NCBI GenBank assembly: GCA_036250195.1
Contig: JAVHZZ010000006.1
Span: 77,585,369 to 77,649,368 of the forward strand
Direction of reading: 5' to 3'
DNA length: 64,000 nucleotides
Source: Mixophyes australis
Lineage: Eukaryota > Chordata > Amphibia > Anura > Limnodynastidae
Made by a program: the position numbers and the translations under genes. The notes beneath the pieces were generated by a model, which was not told the DNA's origin, searched no databases, and was given only the letters and a program-made list of their open reading frames with translations. Shown here in pieces: positions 37,547 through 48,471 of the stretch (position 1 is the stretch's first letter; each line of letters opens with the position of its first letter).

Positions 37547-38831
37547 GGGGTCTATTTATTAATATTGGGTGACATGGAATATTTTAACAAGAATGTGTCA
37601 CCACTGTCGAAGTCAGCAAATTGGATAAAGTCATTTCAATTAAAATCGAGCAAACTTGGTTGTCTTTGTCTGAAAAGATGCGTACGGTACGCTACAGCGT
37701 ACAAGGGCACGCTACGGCGTGGAAGGGCGTACGCAGCTACTACATGTGGCAGCAACAGTATTTGGTCTTTTACCATACATTCGCACAAACACGCATACTT
37801 GTAAAATAGTACACATTAATGGTAGTTGCAACACATAGTCAGTTATGTCGAAATATAGTAGTATTTATGTGTTATAATATAAGTTATATGCACATTAGTG
37901 AAATATATAGAACAGGTTGAAGGAATCATATCATGTGTGGTATCATAATAAACCTCTTAACATTTGCTACTGTTTGGTTCACTCTGCGAAGGAATCGCAG
38001 AGTGCATACACAAGTTATGAATGATAGGGAATTATGAACTACTTAAGACTAAGGAATCTTGGCGGGAAGAGCAGAGCAGACCCCCTGGAGAGATGACCCC
38101 CTCCTTTGGATTCCTTAGGATGAAATAGCCAATGATTGACAACCTTCCTGAAACCTGGACCAATAGAAACAAGCTATACCATCTTCATTGTATTACTGTA
38201 TTTCTGTGTGCATATAAGCAGCAGCTTCACATCTAGTGTTCAGACATCTTGTCCCCAGACTTCAGGATTGAATGACTGCACACTGGATCCAGAGTGCCTG
38301 CGATAAGTGACGGCTGTACTTATTATTATTTTGCTTGAATTATTCTGCTACTTTTTGAGAATAAATATTTGTGCTTTGGAAACACAAATCGAGGTTCGAC
38401 AATCGTTATTGGTTAGCGACAATACGCACTTAACACCACACACAGCTTATCTCAGCTCCCCGGTGTCACTCTGCTGGCAGTTGTAATGGTATCGCTTGCC
38501 AGGCCAGTCCGGTGTGAGCCTGCTTGCCGATTCGAATATGCACGCCGGAGCTGGAAGCCTGCACTTGGACATTCATTTCCAGATTCAATGAAAAACACAG
38601 TAAGATTTAAATAATAAAGCATTTTGGGCAGCCTATGTTATCTCCATCCTGATCAATGGTGGTAAGGAGCACAGAGGTCATACTTGTGCCACTGCTGTAC
38701 TTGGTTAATAGGCATTCCTGTGCTTTACATGGTGAAGCTTCGCTGGAAGCCCAAGGAGAGGGCTACCCCCGGTGATAAATTTGAGTAACACGGGACTTCT
38801 AGGGCTTTTCATCTATTAATAAATAGACTCC
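37547..38831. mobile_element. MITE-like element with TAT flanks and an internal LTR-like insert
   Basis: The left end 'ggggtctatttattaata' and the right end 'tattaataaatagactcc' are inverted copies, with 'tat' immediately outside each (37544-37546 and 38832-38834). The end sequence resembles that of the TTA-flanked element at 5676. About 500 bp in the middle look like an LTR. Without that insert the element would be near 770 bp. Confidence 0.5.
37934..38442 (+). mobile_element. Solo-LTR-like sequence
   Basis: It starts 'tgtgtgg' and ends 'ccacaca', short inverted ends of the TG...CA type. In the right places for an LTR it has a TATA-like 'gcatataagcagcag' (about 38211) and a polyadenylation-like 'gagaataaatatttg' (about 38357). 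A hairpin 'cactctgcg...cgcagagtg' lies near 37981-38003. No matching target duplication and no coding region were seen. It may be a solo LTR of an endogenous retrovirus or another LTR element; the family is not determined. Confidence 0.4.
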
Positions 38832-41161
38832 TATATCTTAGTGACAAGCCACCATTAGTAGAATAAAAAACATACAGTATCGCAATATAATATAGTTTAC
38901 CACCATAAACAGGTTTCTTATTTGTAGTTTCAGGCAAGTATTCTTTTTTTACCCTAGCAAAACCCAAATTCACCTTCAATGTTAATGATACACTTATATT
39001 ATACGACATACATACATTTCTGCCCTTTGTTGACATAATATTCTAATAACCTATCCCAATAATAGATCATGTGAAATATTTCTGCATAATATGTGACAGT
39101 TCTGCAAACAGAAATCTATCATTGGCTACTTTAGATTCTGAGTATATAATGATACAGTAATATCAACAGATAATTGTGTTAGCTAAATTAACACAATTTT
39201 AAATACAATAAATTATAACAAATGAAATACATATAAACCCAAACAAAGAATATATAAACTATGTTTCTCGTATTTTAACAATTCACATTAGAATATTGAC
39301 AAATAAGCCAAAACAAAGAATATATAAACTATGTTTCATGTATTTTAACAATTCACATTAGAATATTGATTTACCTTATTTTAACAACAATCTTTATTCA
39401 CTAAGTTGTGCTAATGAAAACTTCCAATCAGATTGAAACTGACAAGCCTACATAAAGCATTTGCAGTTTGAACTTCTTAAGGCTCTTCATGGGAGCTGAA
39501 ACGCCAGTACAGGTGAACGATTACAGGATCGCAGGGTTCCTGGTTAAGATAACAGAGGGCTGTTGAAGCCCAAAGTCATTTAAACGCCACGGTTGTGTTA
39601 GGATTCATGCACATGGGAGGGTAAGGGTTAAAAAAAAATCAGTGAAAGTTGTGTTGCAGGGTTGATTATATGAAAGGACAATGGGTGAACAATTGGTAGG
39701 GCTTAAGTTTTGAGTAATGTGCAGAGGGGAGAACATTAACCAATATGGAATTCAAGCTGACAACAATGAACAGGGCATTTTGTATTTGCACTCCTCCAGG
39801 CTGTGAGCGTATATCCTGGTGGATCATAAGTACTGACACACCAGTGGGGGAAGAGTACCTAAAGAACCACAGTCGTCCTAGGTATGACGGGGGGGAAGTC
39901 CAACCTGCTAATTTTATATTTTATGCTTAATTTGCTACCCTACAAAAATAGCGTCATGAGAGACGAGGAGCCAAAGCTGTAAGTAGACATTTTAGTGCCC
40001 TAGGAGTGATAGTAGATGTTCCTATTGTGAGGGCGTGCCTATCTCTTTACAAGCCTAGACTGCCTGCCCACACCCCATCCATTCTCAATGTTTTTTACTT
40101 CTTATTAAAATTTGTGTTGCTATCTCTGGGCTATGCTACTTTCAGCTCCTGCCCTTTCTCTTCATACACCCTGGAAATACAGTGCGCACCACTGCTAAGC
40201 AGTTCAGTCGGAACAAAGTCCTGACACCTCTGGCCAGCCTAACAAAACCAGGACTTCCCTGCCAAAATTAGAACAGTTGTCAGACTGTGCTGCTCTCTCC
40301 TACATTTTCTTACAGCATTGACTACCTGCTGCTGGTGTATTAAACTCAGTTAATGCTTGGGCAGATCCTGGAATGTTTGGTCCCTGTTTGGAAAAGAGAA
40401 GGTGCTATTCCCCTCTTGGAAAGCCAAATAGGCTTTTTTCACCCCAACTTAACAATGAATAAATAATAATTACTAGAACTATTGGCCACCAAGCAACCCT
40501 GTAATTAAAGTAATATCATTTTTAATTTATGTTTAATAATCATTTAATTAACAACACTACCTATTAATAAACAGACCTATCCCCCAACTAGCCCTGCATT
40601 AAATAGTATTCTTATTTAATAAATATGCCAATTTCCCCCAACCAGCCTCAAAATCAAGTTAATAGAATTTAAAATTACCCCAGTGAGCCTGAAATTAATT
40701 TATTGTTCTAAAATGTATTAGATATCCGACATAGAATAATAGCCCACAAACCCCAAATTATATTAATACACTTCCAAATAACATCAATAAAAGTCCCCAT
40801 TTTCTTACCCCCAGTAACACCTACATAACATTAATACCTGCCAAAAAAGCGCTTACTTGTTCTTCATTTGGAATGGTGGACCTATTCAGGGACAAGCCCT
40901 TTCCTCACCAGCTTACTGCAGACTCTACAGTGGGAGGAGAGGAGAGGGAAAGGGAGGGGACTAATACCCTTAAAATCAGCTGTTATCTGTACATGCAATC
41001 TTTCTGTTGTGAATACATATCTTGACCTTAACGAAAACAACGTACATGTACTAATTTCTTGTTTCTCAAATTCAAGGTTCATGTTATATCGTTCAAACTT
41101 TTGTGTGGATTAGTCTCTTATGTATAGCATGTTTTTTAATGTTTAAACACTGATTTTGTTG
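38832..41161. other. Mostly unrecognised; one 70-bp tandem duplication
   Basis: At 39241-39369 a 70-bp unit starting 'aaacaaagaatatataaac' is present almost twice, with two base changes. The rest is AT-rich with no recognisable feature. Confidence 0.45.
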
Positions 41162-41169
41162 GTGGTACC

Positions 41170-41551
41170 CAGGGCCTGATTAACCCGAGGTCTAACTGGG
41201 CTATAGCCCAGGGGCCTCGGGCATCCAGGGGGCCCTTCAAAGTCCTCAGCAGCATTATTGATCGGTCCGGGGCGGGGGCACCCCCAGCCCCATCAATGCT
41301 GCTGAGCACTGTCAGTGCAGTCCTCCGTCCCCAGCGCTCAGTAATCTGCTTACTGAGGAGATCTCGCGAGATCTCCTCAGTAAGGAGCTTACAGCGCAGC
41401 GGGGACGGAGGACTGCACTGACAGGTAAGCACCTGGGGGGGGGGGGGGGGCTCACGGGGGACGGGGGCAGCGGGCGGCTCACATTGGGGGCCTAACGGGG
41501 GAATGGAGGCGCACTTAGCCCAGGGGCCTCCATTCCCTTAATCCGGCCCTG
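41170..41551. mobile_element. 382-bp hAT MITE with a central palindrome
   Basis: The ends 'cagggcctgattaa' and 'ttaatccggccctg' are inverted copies. The flanks 'gtggtacc' (41162-41169) and 'gcggtacc' (41552-41559) make an 8-bp duplication with one mismatch. The middle holds a perfect 32-bp palindrome at 41351-41382 inside a second perfect pair of 22-bp arms (41311-41332 and 41401-41422). A G run lies at 41436-41449. It has no coding capacity. Confidence 0.85.
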
Positions 41552-41559
41552 GCGGTACC

Positions 41560-43329
41560 AATAAATATAAGTTTAATTTAATCAAAATTTACAATTTTAT
41601 TCCAATGAGTGGTTGTGTAGGTAGAGCCCCAGTGCACTGCTATGCCCGGGGGCCTATAATGCTGTTAAGGTGGCCCTCTCAGTCATTGCGTCTATTTTAC
41701 ACTCCTAACAATCTCTTCTTTCTGATTGCATTCTCTTTGCCTATTCATTTTTTAGAGAAGGAGAGAGGGAGGAGCTAGTGTTAATGAAGAAAAAAAATAT
41801 GCGCCAGATCGGCAATCTGTTACATTTATTTTCTGAAAATCACATAGAATTAGGTGGCTGGTCCTGGGAGAAGAGCCAGCCACTGAGAAATACAGATCTG
41901 GACATCCCCTAATGAATTTCAGTGCTATGGGGCATTGTAATGATCTGAGCGTGAAGCAGCTCTGGCTTTTTCTGATTGTCACCGTATGTACTGATGGTGA
42001 CCATTAGTACATACGATGACAATCAGAGTGCTCCTGACTCCTGAGCCGCCATCTCCCTCAGCATGCTGTACTGATATGGCCCTGCATGGAACTTAGCCTA
42101 TGCCAAGCTTCTTGTACCACCTTAAAACAAGCTTTAAACTAAAAAATAGTCAAATGGGAAATTATGGGAATATATGCCCTCACAGGTAAAACATGCAGAA
42201 TAATAGGATGGTATATTGGGTTATAGGGGCTCTGTAGCAGAGATGCTGAAAACATTGGTGATTACGTAATTCACTGTTCACATTGTGATGCCTGGAAATA
42301 AAACTCCCCATGTGTCTAAATAGTGCGGGGTCATAGCTTAAAACATTATGGAAAGGAGTGCAATGCGCCCTAAATTTGCATCAATAGCCTTTTAATGTGG
42401 AACCCTTTTCATTGGCAGGTAAAGGTTTAAATCAGGTGGATCTGTTTATATGCTTACATATATTTTCTCAGAGAACTGGGTTATCCAGGCACTAATACAG
42501 AATGCACAGCTCCCACCTCTGAATCTGCTGAAAGCTACAGAGATTCAACAAACTTTAAGCTGTTTTGTGATGGCTCTCCCCAAATGCAATTATTAAGCAT
42601 TAAGCATAAGCCTAGACCAAAACCTTGATGATTATACAATAAAATGATCATGTTTATTCCAGCTACAAGTCCTGAAAGTGCTTTTGCTATATTTTATTCA
42701 AAGACCTCCAGGACTACATAAAAAGTTATAATGGTTTTCCTTCTGCAACTGACAAAATATTACTCTAAAATTCTAACAGAATGTTTTTTTTTTGCTGTCA
42801 ATATAAACAGCCTACATTAACCCTTTCATGAACAGAGGTTGCTTATACAATATTGACCAGAACAATTTTTGCAAATTTGTGTTGTGTTGGAACCATTTTT
42901 TTTAAACCTAGCACTAAGCTAATTTTATATTGCTTTTTCACAAGAGATGGGATTTTTATTTGCTTATTGAATTAATTTATTTATATTTCATGTATTATAG
43001 AGAAATGGGCATAATCTCAAAATACAATTTTCCTGAATTCTTTCCATGGCTACTTTTAGTTACTTAGGGCAGTGAAATTTAACCTGAAATGTTACTGCCT
43101 ATATCTCACTAGTATAGGTAAACCAGATCACTTTTTGTAATATTTGAGTTAGTAATAGGATCAGGAACTATTGTATCTGTACAGGGGTGGATCCAGAAAA
43201 AAATACAGAGGGGCACCTTAAGAGAAATATATTGTATTGTTACCAATGGACCAATTACCAATATTAACATGTTATAAGCATCTTAAATCAGCACCTTATT
43301 TTATAAAATGCAATTTTGTTAAATAGGAA
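41560..43329. other. Mostly unrecognised; one hairpin and one hAT-like end
   Basis: At 41971-41992 and 42006-42027 two 22-bp arms form a hairpin with one mismatch and a 13-base loop. 'caggggtggatccag' at about 43181 looks like a hAT terminal repeat, but its partner was not found. 43235-43330 ('accaatggaccaattaccaa' and 'aattttgttaaataggaac') recurs at 49820-49985. Confidence 0.4.
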
Positions 43330-43531
43330 CGATCTAGCACACTTTTCCTCTCCTTTGTCACACTGCTCCCATCCTACATCAAGCAGCTCTCCTCTATCAC
43401 ACGGATCCTATCCTTCATCATTGCTCCCCTTGTCACCACACTTGCCTGCTCCTTTATCACACTGTTCCACCTTCATCATACTGCTCCCCCACCATCATGA
43501 TTTATCCTGTCCTTCATCACACAGTTCCCCA
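43330..43531. repeat. C/T-rich tandem repeat left of the retrotransposon
   Basis: Irregular units such as 'ccttcatcacactgctcccc' repeat here and continue on the other side of the LTR element at 49175-50075, showing that the element inserted into a pre-existing array. Confidence 0.8.
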
Positions 43532-43536
43532 CTTTC

Positions 43537-44232
43537 TGTCACGACTAGTATAGCGTACCTGCTATCGTTGGCACTACTCGGAGGAAGGCGCGGAGTCTAA
43601 CGTGCCCCTGGTGTTCACCAGGGACCCCCGCAAGGAGGTATGGGCTTGGCTGCAGGAAACACGCAGGTCGCGGTCCTTCCACGAGTCGGATAGCGAAGCA
43701 CGAGAGGGATGTCAGACAGGCGGGTTCAGCAATGATGCGGGTAATGCAGGTACACAAGGAGAATGCAAACGGGGTGTGAGTCAAGCCGGGTCGATAACGT
43801 TCTGACAGCGAGGTACAAAGGGAGATCCAAAGGGGTAGTCAAGGCAATCCGGGTCACAATGGTCACAGGCAAACGGCAATAAACTGGAGGAAGGCAAGGG
43901 TCAGGAAACAGATAGACACAGGAACACTGGAACGCTGGAGGACAGGAAAGGACCTGAAACTCTGGCACAGGAGGTGAGGTCAGAGGCACTTAAATAGGGC
44001 TGCTAACCAATGCCCTCAGCACTAGTGGTGTTGTAATAGCTGTAGCGCCGTAGCGCTAGTCATAGGGCAGCGCCGTAGCGCTCTAAATCTGCAGCGTCCC
44101 GTTGCCTAGCAACGGAGACGCTTCTGGGTCTGGGCTGGCCGGCCGGGAGGAAGGGGAAATGACGCGTCTGGTTGCTAGGCAACCAGACGTTCTTGTATGG
44201 ACGGGCGGGCGGCCGCCGAGCGGCGCCTGACA
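43537..44232 (-). repeat. 3' LTR of the sushi-group element
   Basis: In the element's sense it begins TGTCAGGCGCC and ends CGTGACA. It contains a TATA box at 43989-43996. The stop codon of pol lies about 57 bases inside it. It matches the 5' LTR at all but one base by eye. Confidence 0.95.
44171..44183. promoter_or_regulatory. X-box-like motif in U3
   Basis: GTTGCTAGGCAAC, an imperfect palindrome fitting the consensus for RFX-family factors. A second, GTTGCCTAGCAAC, lies at 44101-44113. Both are in U3, upstream of the inferred start site, and both recur in the 5' LTR at 49108-49120 and 49038-49050. Binding is inferred from sequence only. Confidence 0.45.
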
Positions 44233-47200
44233 GTATGCCCTCCTCCTTCTCCCCTTGTTTGGAGGAATCTCTTAAGTAATTGAGGAGCGTGAAGGTCCGG
44301 TTTATCCACCCAAGATCTTTCTTCCGGGCCAAATCCCTTCCAGTGTACAAGGAACTGTTGTTGCCCGTAGCGAATGCGGACATCCAGGATCCGGCTGATC
44401 TCAAACTCTGTTCCAGAGGAGGTTTGAACCGGAGGAGGTCGAGATGGAGGTACAAAGAACCTGTTAAGCACCAATGGCCGGAGTAGGGACACGTGAAAAG
44501 TATTATGACATCGTAAAGAAGCCGGTAGCTTTAATTTAACACACACTGGATTAATAACTTGTGAGATGATGTAAGGACCAATAAAACGTGGAGCCATTTT
44601 CATAGATGGTACTTTGAGTTTTAAGTCTTTAGTGGAAAGCCATACTTGATCCCCTACCTTCAATAGGGGAGTAGCCCTACGGTGGCGATCTGCAAAGATC
44701 TTATGATGCTGTGATGCCTTTTGTAGCGCTGCTTTGGTTGTGGCCCAAATGATAGAGAATTCTCGATAAAGTGAGTCCACCGCTGGAACGGAGAAGGAAG
44801 AATTGGGAAATGGATCTGGGATAATAGGATGCATCCCGGTCACAATAAAGAATGGAGAAAACCCGGTAGATTCATGGACATGGTGATTGTGTGAGAATTC
44901 TGCCCAGGGAAGGAATTGCGACCATCTGCTTTGATTATCAGCGGTAAAGCAACGGAGAAAAGTCTCTAAATCCTGGTTGATCCGCTCGGTCTGACCATTG
45001 GTCTGGGGGTGATATCCCGATGAGAATTTTAACTCCGTACCCAGTTTTTTACAGAAAGCCCTCCAGAACCGGGAGATGAATTGCACTCCCCTGTCAGAGA
45101 TAATTTCCTTAGGGCAGCCATGAAGTCTGAAGATCTCCTTGATAAATGTGTCGGCTAAGTGACTGGCTGAAGGTAGACCTGAAAGAGGAATAAAATGCAC
45201 CATTTTAGAAAATCGGTCAATGACAACCCAGATAGTATTGAATCCAGAACTGCAGGGAAGGTCAGTAATAAAATCCATGGCTATACTCTCCCAGGGAGCG
45301 TCCGGCGTAGGTAGAGGCTGGAGCAACCCAGCAGGAACCTTCCTGGAAGTTTTGTGTTGGGCACAAATGGTACATGCTGCAATAAAGTCCCGTATATCAG
45401 CGCGTATGGTAGGCCACCAGAACCGACGGCAGAGAAGGAGTGTGGTCTTCTTTATGCCCGCGTGACCCGCGATACGGGACGAATGGGCCCAACGCAACAC
45501 CTTGAGTCGTAATTGTGGTTCCACAAATGATCGTCCTGTGGGCGGAACATCCTTCACCGTATTGGTAATAGCAATGATGTTCGAAGGGTCAATAATGCAA
45601 TGAGGAATTGATGGGTTCAGGCGGTCTGTGTCATCAAAAGAACGAGATAGAGCGTCTGCCCGCCCATTCTTAGCACCTGGACAGAAGGTAAGGCTCATGT
45701 TGAAGCGAGCAAAGAATGATGCCCAGCGGGCCTGCCGAGGATTCAGACAGCGAGCTTCCCGAATGAATGTCAAATTTCGGTGGTCTGTAAAGATGGTAAC
45801 TGGATATAGGGCTCCCTCTAATAGGTGCCGCCATTCCTCCAGGGCTGCTTTAATAGCGAGAAGCTCCTTGTCTCCGATTCCGTAATTAATCTCGTCGGGA
45901 AGAAATCGTCTGGAGAAGAACCCGCATGGAGAGTGGGTACCTGAAGGTGTCTTTTGGAATAACACGGCTCCAATGCCTATTGAAGAGGCGTCCACCTCCA
46001 CAAAGAAAGGTCGCTGTTGATCCGGCTGAGAGAGCACAGAGGCAGAGGAAAAGGCTTTCTTCAGAATAGTGAAGGCAGAAACAGCTTCTGGAGACCATAT
46101 CTTAGGATTGGCAGATCTCCTAGTTAATGCTGTAATTGGAGCAATGATGGACGAGAAATCTTGGATGAACTGTCGATAATAATTGGCGAATCCAATGAAT
46201 CTTTGGATACTTTTAAGACTCTGCGGTTGAGGCCAATTCAAGATGGATGACACCTTGGTGGGATCCATCTGTAACCCGGAGCCGGACACAATGAACCCAA
46301 GGAAGGACACTTGGAGAACTTCAAAAACACATTTTTCCAATTTGCAATAAAGATGATATTTGCGCAGTCTTCGTAAGACCTCCCTCACTTGTTCTTGATG
46401 AGAACTCAAGTCTTTAGAAAACACTAGGATGTCGTCTAGATAAACGACTACGGAGGTGTACAATAGATCTTGAAAGATGTCGTTAACGAAATTCTGGAAG
46501 ATGGCGGGGGCATTGCAAAGACCGAAGGGCATTACCAGGTATTCAAAATGCCCATCCCTCGTATTGAAGGCGGTCTTCCACTCGTCACCCTTCTTTATAC
46601 GAATGAGGTTGTAGGCCCCTCGTAGGTCTAATTTAGTAAACACTTGAGCCCCGCTGATTCTATCAAATAGGTCAGAGATAAGAGGTAACGGGTACCGATT
46701 CTTGATGGTAATACGATTCAGGGGTCTATAGTCAATGCATGGGCGCAGGGACCCGTCTTTTTTTTTGACAAAGAAGAATCCAGCCCCAGCAGGAGAGGTA
46801 GACTTGCGAATAAACCCACGTTCCAGATTCTCCTTGATATATTGGGACATTGCCAAGGTCTCTGGGCGAGAAAGGGGATACGTTCGCCCCTTGGGTATAG
46901 GTTGATCGGGAAGCAAAGTGATGGAGCAATCCCAGGGCCGATGGGGAGGTAATAACTCGGCCTCCGTTTTACTGAATACATCTTGGAAGTCGGTGTATGC
47001 AGCTGGAAGGCTAACTTCCGTAACCGTGGACTGAGCAACAACTTGGGAATCAGGAGGCAGAACACTAAGTAGACATCTATGATGACATTCTGTACCCCAA
47101 CGAGTAACCTGAGCTCGGTCCCAATCCATCTGCGGAGAGTGTCTTCGTAGCCATGGAAGCCCCAAGATAATGGGATTGATGGATTTTGGCAACACCAACA

Positions 47201-47444
47201 ACTGAATCATCTCGCTATGGAGGACTCCAACCATTAACCGAATAGGTGACGTGATGTAGGAGATGGAGCCACTGCTGACACGGTTCCCATCTACTGCTGT
47301 TAACGATAATGGTTGAGGCAAGGGGAGAGTTGGTATTTGAAGCCCAGCAATGAGAGTGGCAGAAATGAAGTTCCCGGAGGAGCCAGAATCCACAAAGGCC
47401 GTGGTGGAGAAGGGACCTCTAGGGGTGCTCAGGGTGACTGCCAT
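44175..47444 (-). CDS. pol: Pol polyprotein: protease, RT, RNase H, integrase, chromodomain
   Basis: This polyprotein makes and integrates the DNA copy. Counting from Met at 47444 (1089 residues): aspartic protease FVDSGSSG (Asp19); reverse transcriptase KLDLRGAYN (Asp273), MPFGLCNAP (305-313) and YLDD (335-338); RNase H VDASS (Asp485), Glu527, TDHRN (Asp554) and Asp597; integrase zinc motif His654, His661, Cys691, Cys694, and catalytic Asp724, Asp784 and Glu820 with exactly 35 residues between the last two; a GPY/F-type module (IGPY, 955-958); and a chromodomain at about 1013-1063 (ISRILDVRIRYGQQQFLVHW). All catalytic residues are present. Pol is in the -1 frame to gag and its frame is open upstream to the slip site, so Met at 47444 is probably not the real start. 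It ends inside the 3' LTR. Confidence 0.96.
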   Translation of the reverse strand: MAVTLSTPRGPFSTTAFVDSGSSGNFISATLIAGLQIPTLPLPQPLSLTAVDGNRVSSGSISYITSPIRLMVGVLHSEMIQLLVLPKSINPIILGLPWLRRHSPQMDWDRAQVTRWGTECHHRCLLSVLPPDSQVVAQSTVTEVSLPAAYTDFQDVFSKTEAELLPPHRPWDCSITLLPDQPIPKGRTYPLSRPETLAMSQYIKENLERGFIRKSTSPAGAGFFFVKKKDGSLRPCIDYRPLNRITIKNRYPLPLISDLFDRISGAQVFTKLDLRGAYNLIRIKKGDEWKTAFNTRDGHFEYLVMPFGLCNAPAIFQNFVNDIFQDLLYTSVVVYLDDILVFSKDLSSHQEQVREVLRRLRKYHLYCKLEKCVFEVLQVSFLGFIVSGSGLQMDPTKVSSILNWPQPQSLKSIQRFIGFANYYRQFIQDFSSIIAPITALTRRSANPKIWSPEAVSAFTILKKAFSSASVLSQPDQQRPFFVEVDASSIGIGAVLFQKTPSGTHSPCGFFSRRFLPDEINYGIGDKELLAIKAALEEWRHLLEGALYPVTIFTDHRNLTFIREARCLNPRQARWASFFARFNMSLTFCPGAKNGRADALSRSFDDTDRLNPSIPHCIIDPSNIIAITNTVKDVPPTGRSFVEPQLRLKVLRWAHSSRIAGHAGIKKTTLLLCRRFWWPTIRADIRDFIAACTICAQHKTSRKVPAGLLQPLPTPDAPWESIAMDFITDLPCSSGFNTIWVVIDRFSKMVHFIPLSGLPSASHLADTFIKEIFRLHGCPKEIISDRGVQFISRFWRAFCKKLGTELKFSSGYHPQTNGQTERINQDLETFLRCFTADNQSRWSQFLPWAEFSHNHHVHESTGFSPFFIVTGMHPIIPDPFPNSSFSVPAVDSLYREFSIIWATTKAALQKASQHHKIFADRHRRATPLLKVGDQVWLSTKDLKLKVPSMKMAPRFIGPYIISQVINPVCVKLKLPASLRCHNTFHVSLLRPLVLNRFFVPPSRPPPVQTSSGTEFEISRILDVRIRYGQQQFLVHWKGFGPEERSWVDKPDLHAPQLLKRFLQTRGEGGGHTVRRRSAAARPSIQERLVA
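44235..44258 (-). promoter_or_regulatory. Polypurine tract
   Basis: Directly before the 3' LTR the element's sense strand reads aaggggagaaggaggaggg and then a few bases up to TGTCAG. This is the usual primer site for plus-strand DNA synthesis in LTR elements. It lies inside the coding part of pol. Confidence 0.8.
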
Positions 47445-47515
47445 AAGAAGCTCAGGGGTGTTTTTTGAGTAGGGAGCAACTGTGGATACTCCTAAACCGG
47501 CCTCCCTGCTACCGT

Positions 47516-48460
47516 TTAGGAGGACGGGTTTCCCGGTTTCTTAGGACAGACCTTGAGAACATGTCCGGAATCGCCACAGTAAAGGCAGAGACGCTGCCTG
47601 AAGCGCCTCTCTCTTTCTTCTGGGGATAAACGAGACCGTCCGACTTGCATGGGTTCATCCATAGGCAAAACTGGGTTTTGAAATTGAGGAGCCAGACGAG
47701 GAACCACTCGCTTAGAGACAGGACGTTCCTGGGTGCGTTCTTGATAACGTAGGTCTACTTTAATGCATAGCGCAATTAGGGTATCAAGATCAGAGGGGAG
47801 GTCCCGAGAAATTAGTTCGTCCTTAATACGGTCGATTAGACCTTGCCAAAAAGTTGCGACCAGCGCCTCGTTGTTCCATTTCAGCTCTGACGCTAAGGTC
47901 CGGAACTGGATGGCATATTGCCCAACAGATAAGTTGCCTTGACGCAGGTTCAGCAAGCTGGTGGCCGCAGAGGCTACCCTCCCAGGGTCATCGAAGACTC
48001 TCCTGAAAGCTTCAATAAAGGAGCCGGTGTTATTAAGAAGAGGGTCTCCATTTTCCCACAAAGGCGAAGCCCAGGCTAGTGCTTGACCACTCAGGAGGGA
48101 GATCATAAACGCCACCTTCGTTCGCTCTGAAGGAAATGCTCCTGCATTGCACTCAAACTGGATGGAGCACTGGTTCAAGAAACCCCTGCATTTCTTGGGG
48201 TCTCCATCGTATTTTTCAGGTGTGGGAATACGCATGCCAGAAGTTGCAGTGGATACCGTAACCACACTGGCGGACGCCCCTGGGGCGGTGGTAATGGCAG
48301 GAGCAGCAGGCAGGGAGCCTTGTAAGGCATCGAAGCGTGTAGCGATACCTTGAACACATTGTAGGAGATGTGCTTGGGCTGCTTCTTGCTGTTCTACTCG
48401 CTGAGCCAAATGAATGAGAAGGTCCCGGGCTGAGGGTTCCCCCGTTCCTTCGGTAGTCAT
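47516..48460 (-). CDS. gag: Gag nucleocapsid protein
   Basis: A 314-residue structural protein that forms the particle and binds RNA. Residues 10-48 look helical and Gln/Glu-rich. The central capsid-like part has YDGDPKKCRGFLNQC (84-98), WASPLW (130-135) and FDDPGRV (156-162), the pattern seen in sushi-ichi gag and in PEG10/RTL proteins. One CCHC zinc knuckle lies at Cys292, Cys295, His300 and Cys305. The start codon is only 13 bases after the 5' LTR, so the leader is extremely short. GGGAAAC at 47528-47534, nine bases before the stop, can shift ribosomes into pol. Confidence 0.95.
   Translation of the reverse strand: MTTEGTGEPSARDLLIHLAQRVEQQEAAQAHLLQCVQGIATRFDALQGSLPAAPAITTAPGASASVVTVSTATSGMRIPTPEKYDGDPKKCRGFLNQCSIQFECNAGAFPSERTKVAFMISLLSGQALAWASPLWENGDPLLNNTGSFIEAFRRVFDDPGRVASAATSLLNLRQGNLSVGQYAIQFRTLASELKWNNEALVATFWQGLIDRIKDELISRDLPSDLDTLIALCIKVDLRYQERTQERPVSKRVVPRLAPQFQNPVLPMDEPMQVGRSRLSPEERERRFRQRLCLYCGDSGHVLKVCPKKPGNPSS
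47528..47534 (-). promoter_or_regulatory. -1 frameshift slip site GGGAAAC
   Basis: On the minus strand the gag codons read ..G GGA AAC, a classic X XXY YYZ heptamer in the correct phase. The pol frame is -1 relative to gag (offset 1016 bases between the two Met codons) and is open from this point. The same heptamer is known at the frameshift site of PEG10, a gene derived from a sushi-ichi element. I did not fold the downstream RNA. Confidence 0.85.
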
Positions 48461-48461
48461 C

Positions 48462-48471
48462 GCCAGAGTTT
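48462..48471 (-). promoter_or_regulatory. Self-priming primer-binding site
   Basis: Two bases inside the 5' LTR the sense strand reads AAACTCTGGC. The inferred first bases of the transcript, GCCAGAGTTT at 48903-48894, are its exact complement. No tRNA-like primer site (TGG plus a tRNA 3' end) was recognised. This is the arrangement of Tf1, where the transcript's own 5' end is the primer. Confidence 0.75.

Noticed and set aside
38463..38560. tRNA-derived SINE head
   Set aside because: 'gattcgaat' recalls a B box, but no matching A box at proper spacing and no second copy were found.
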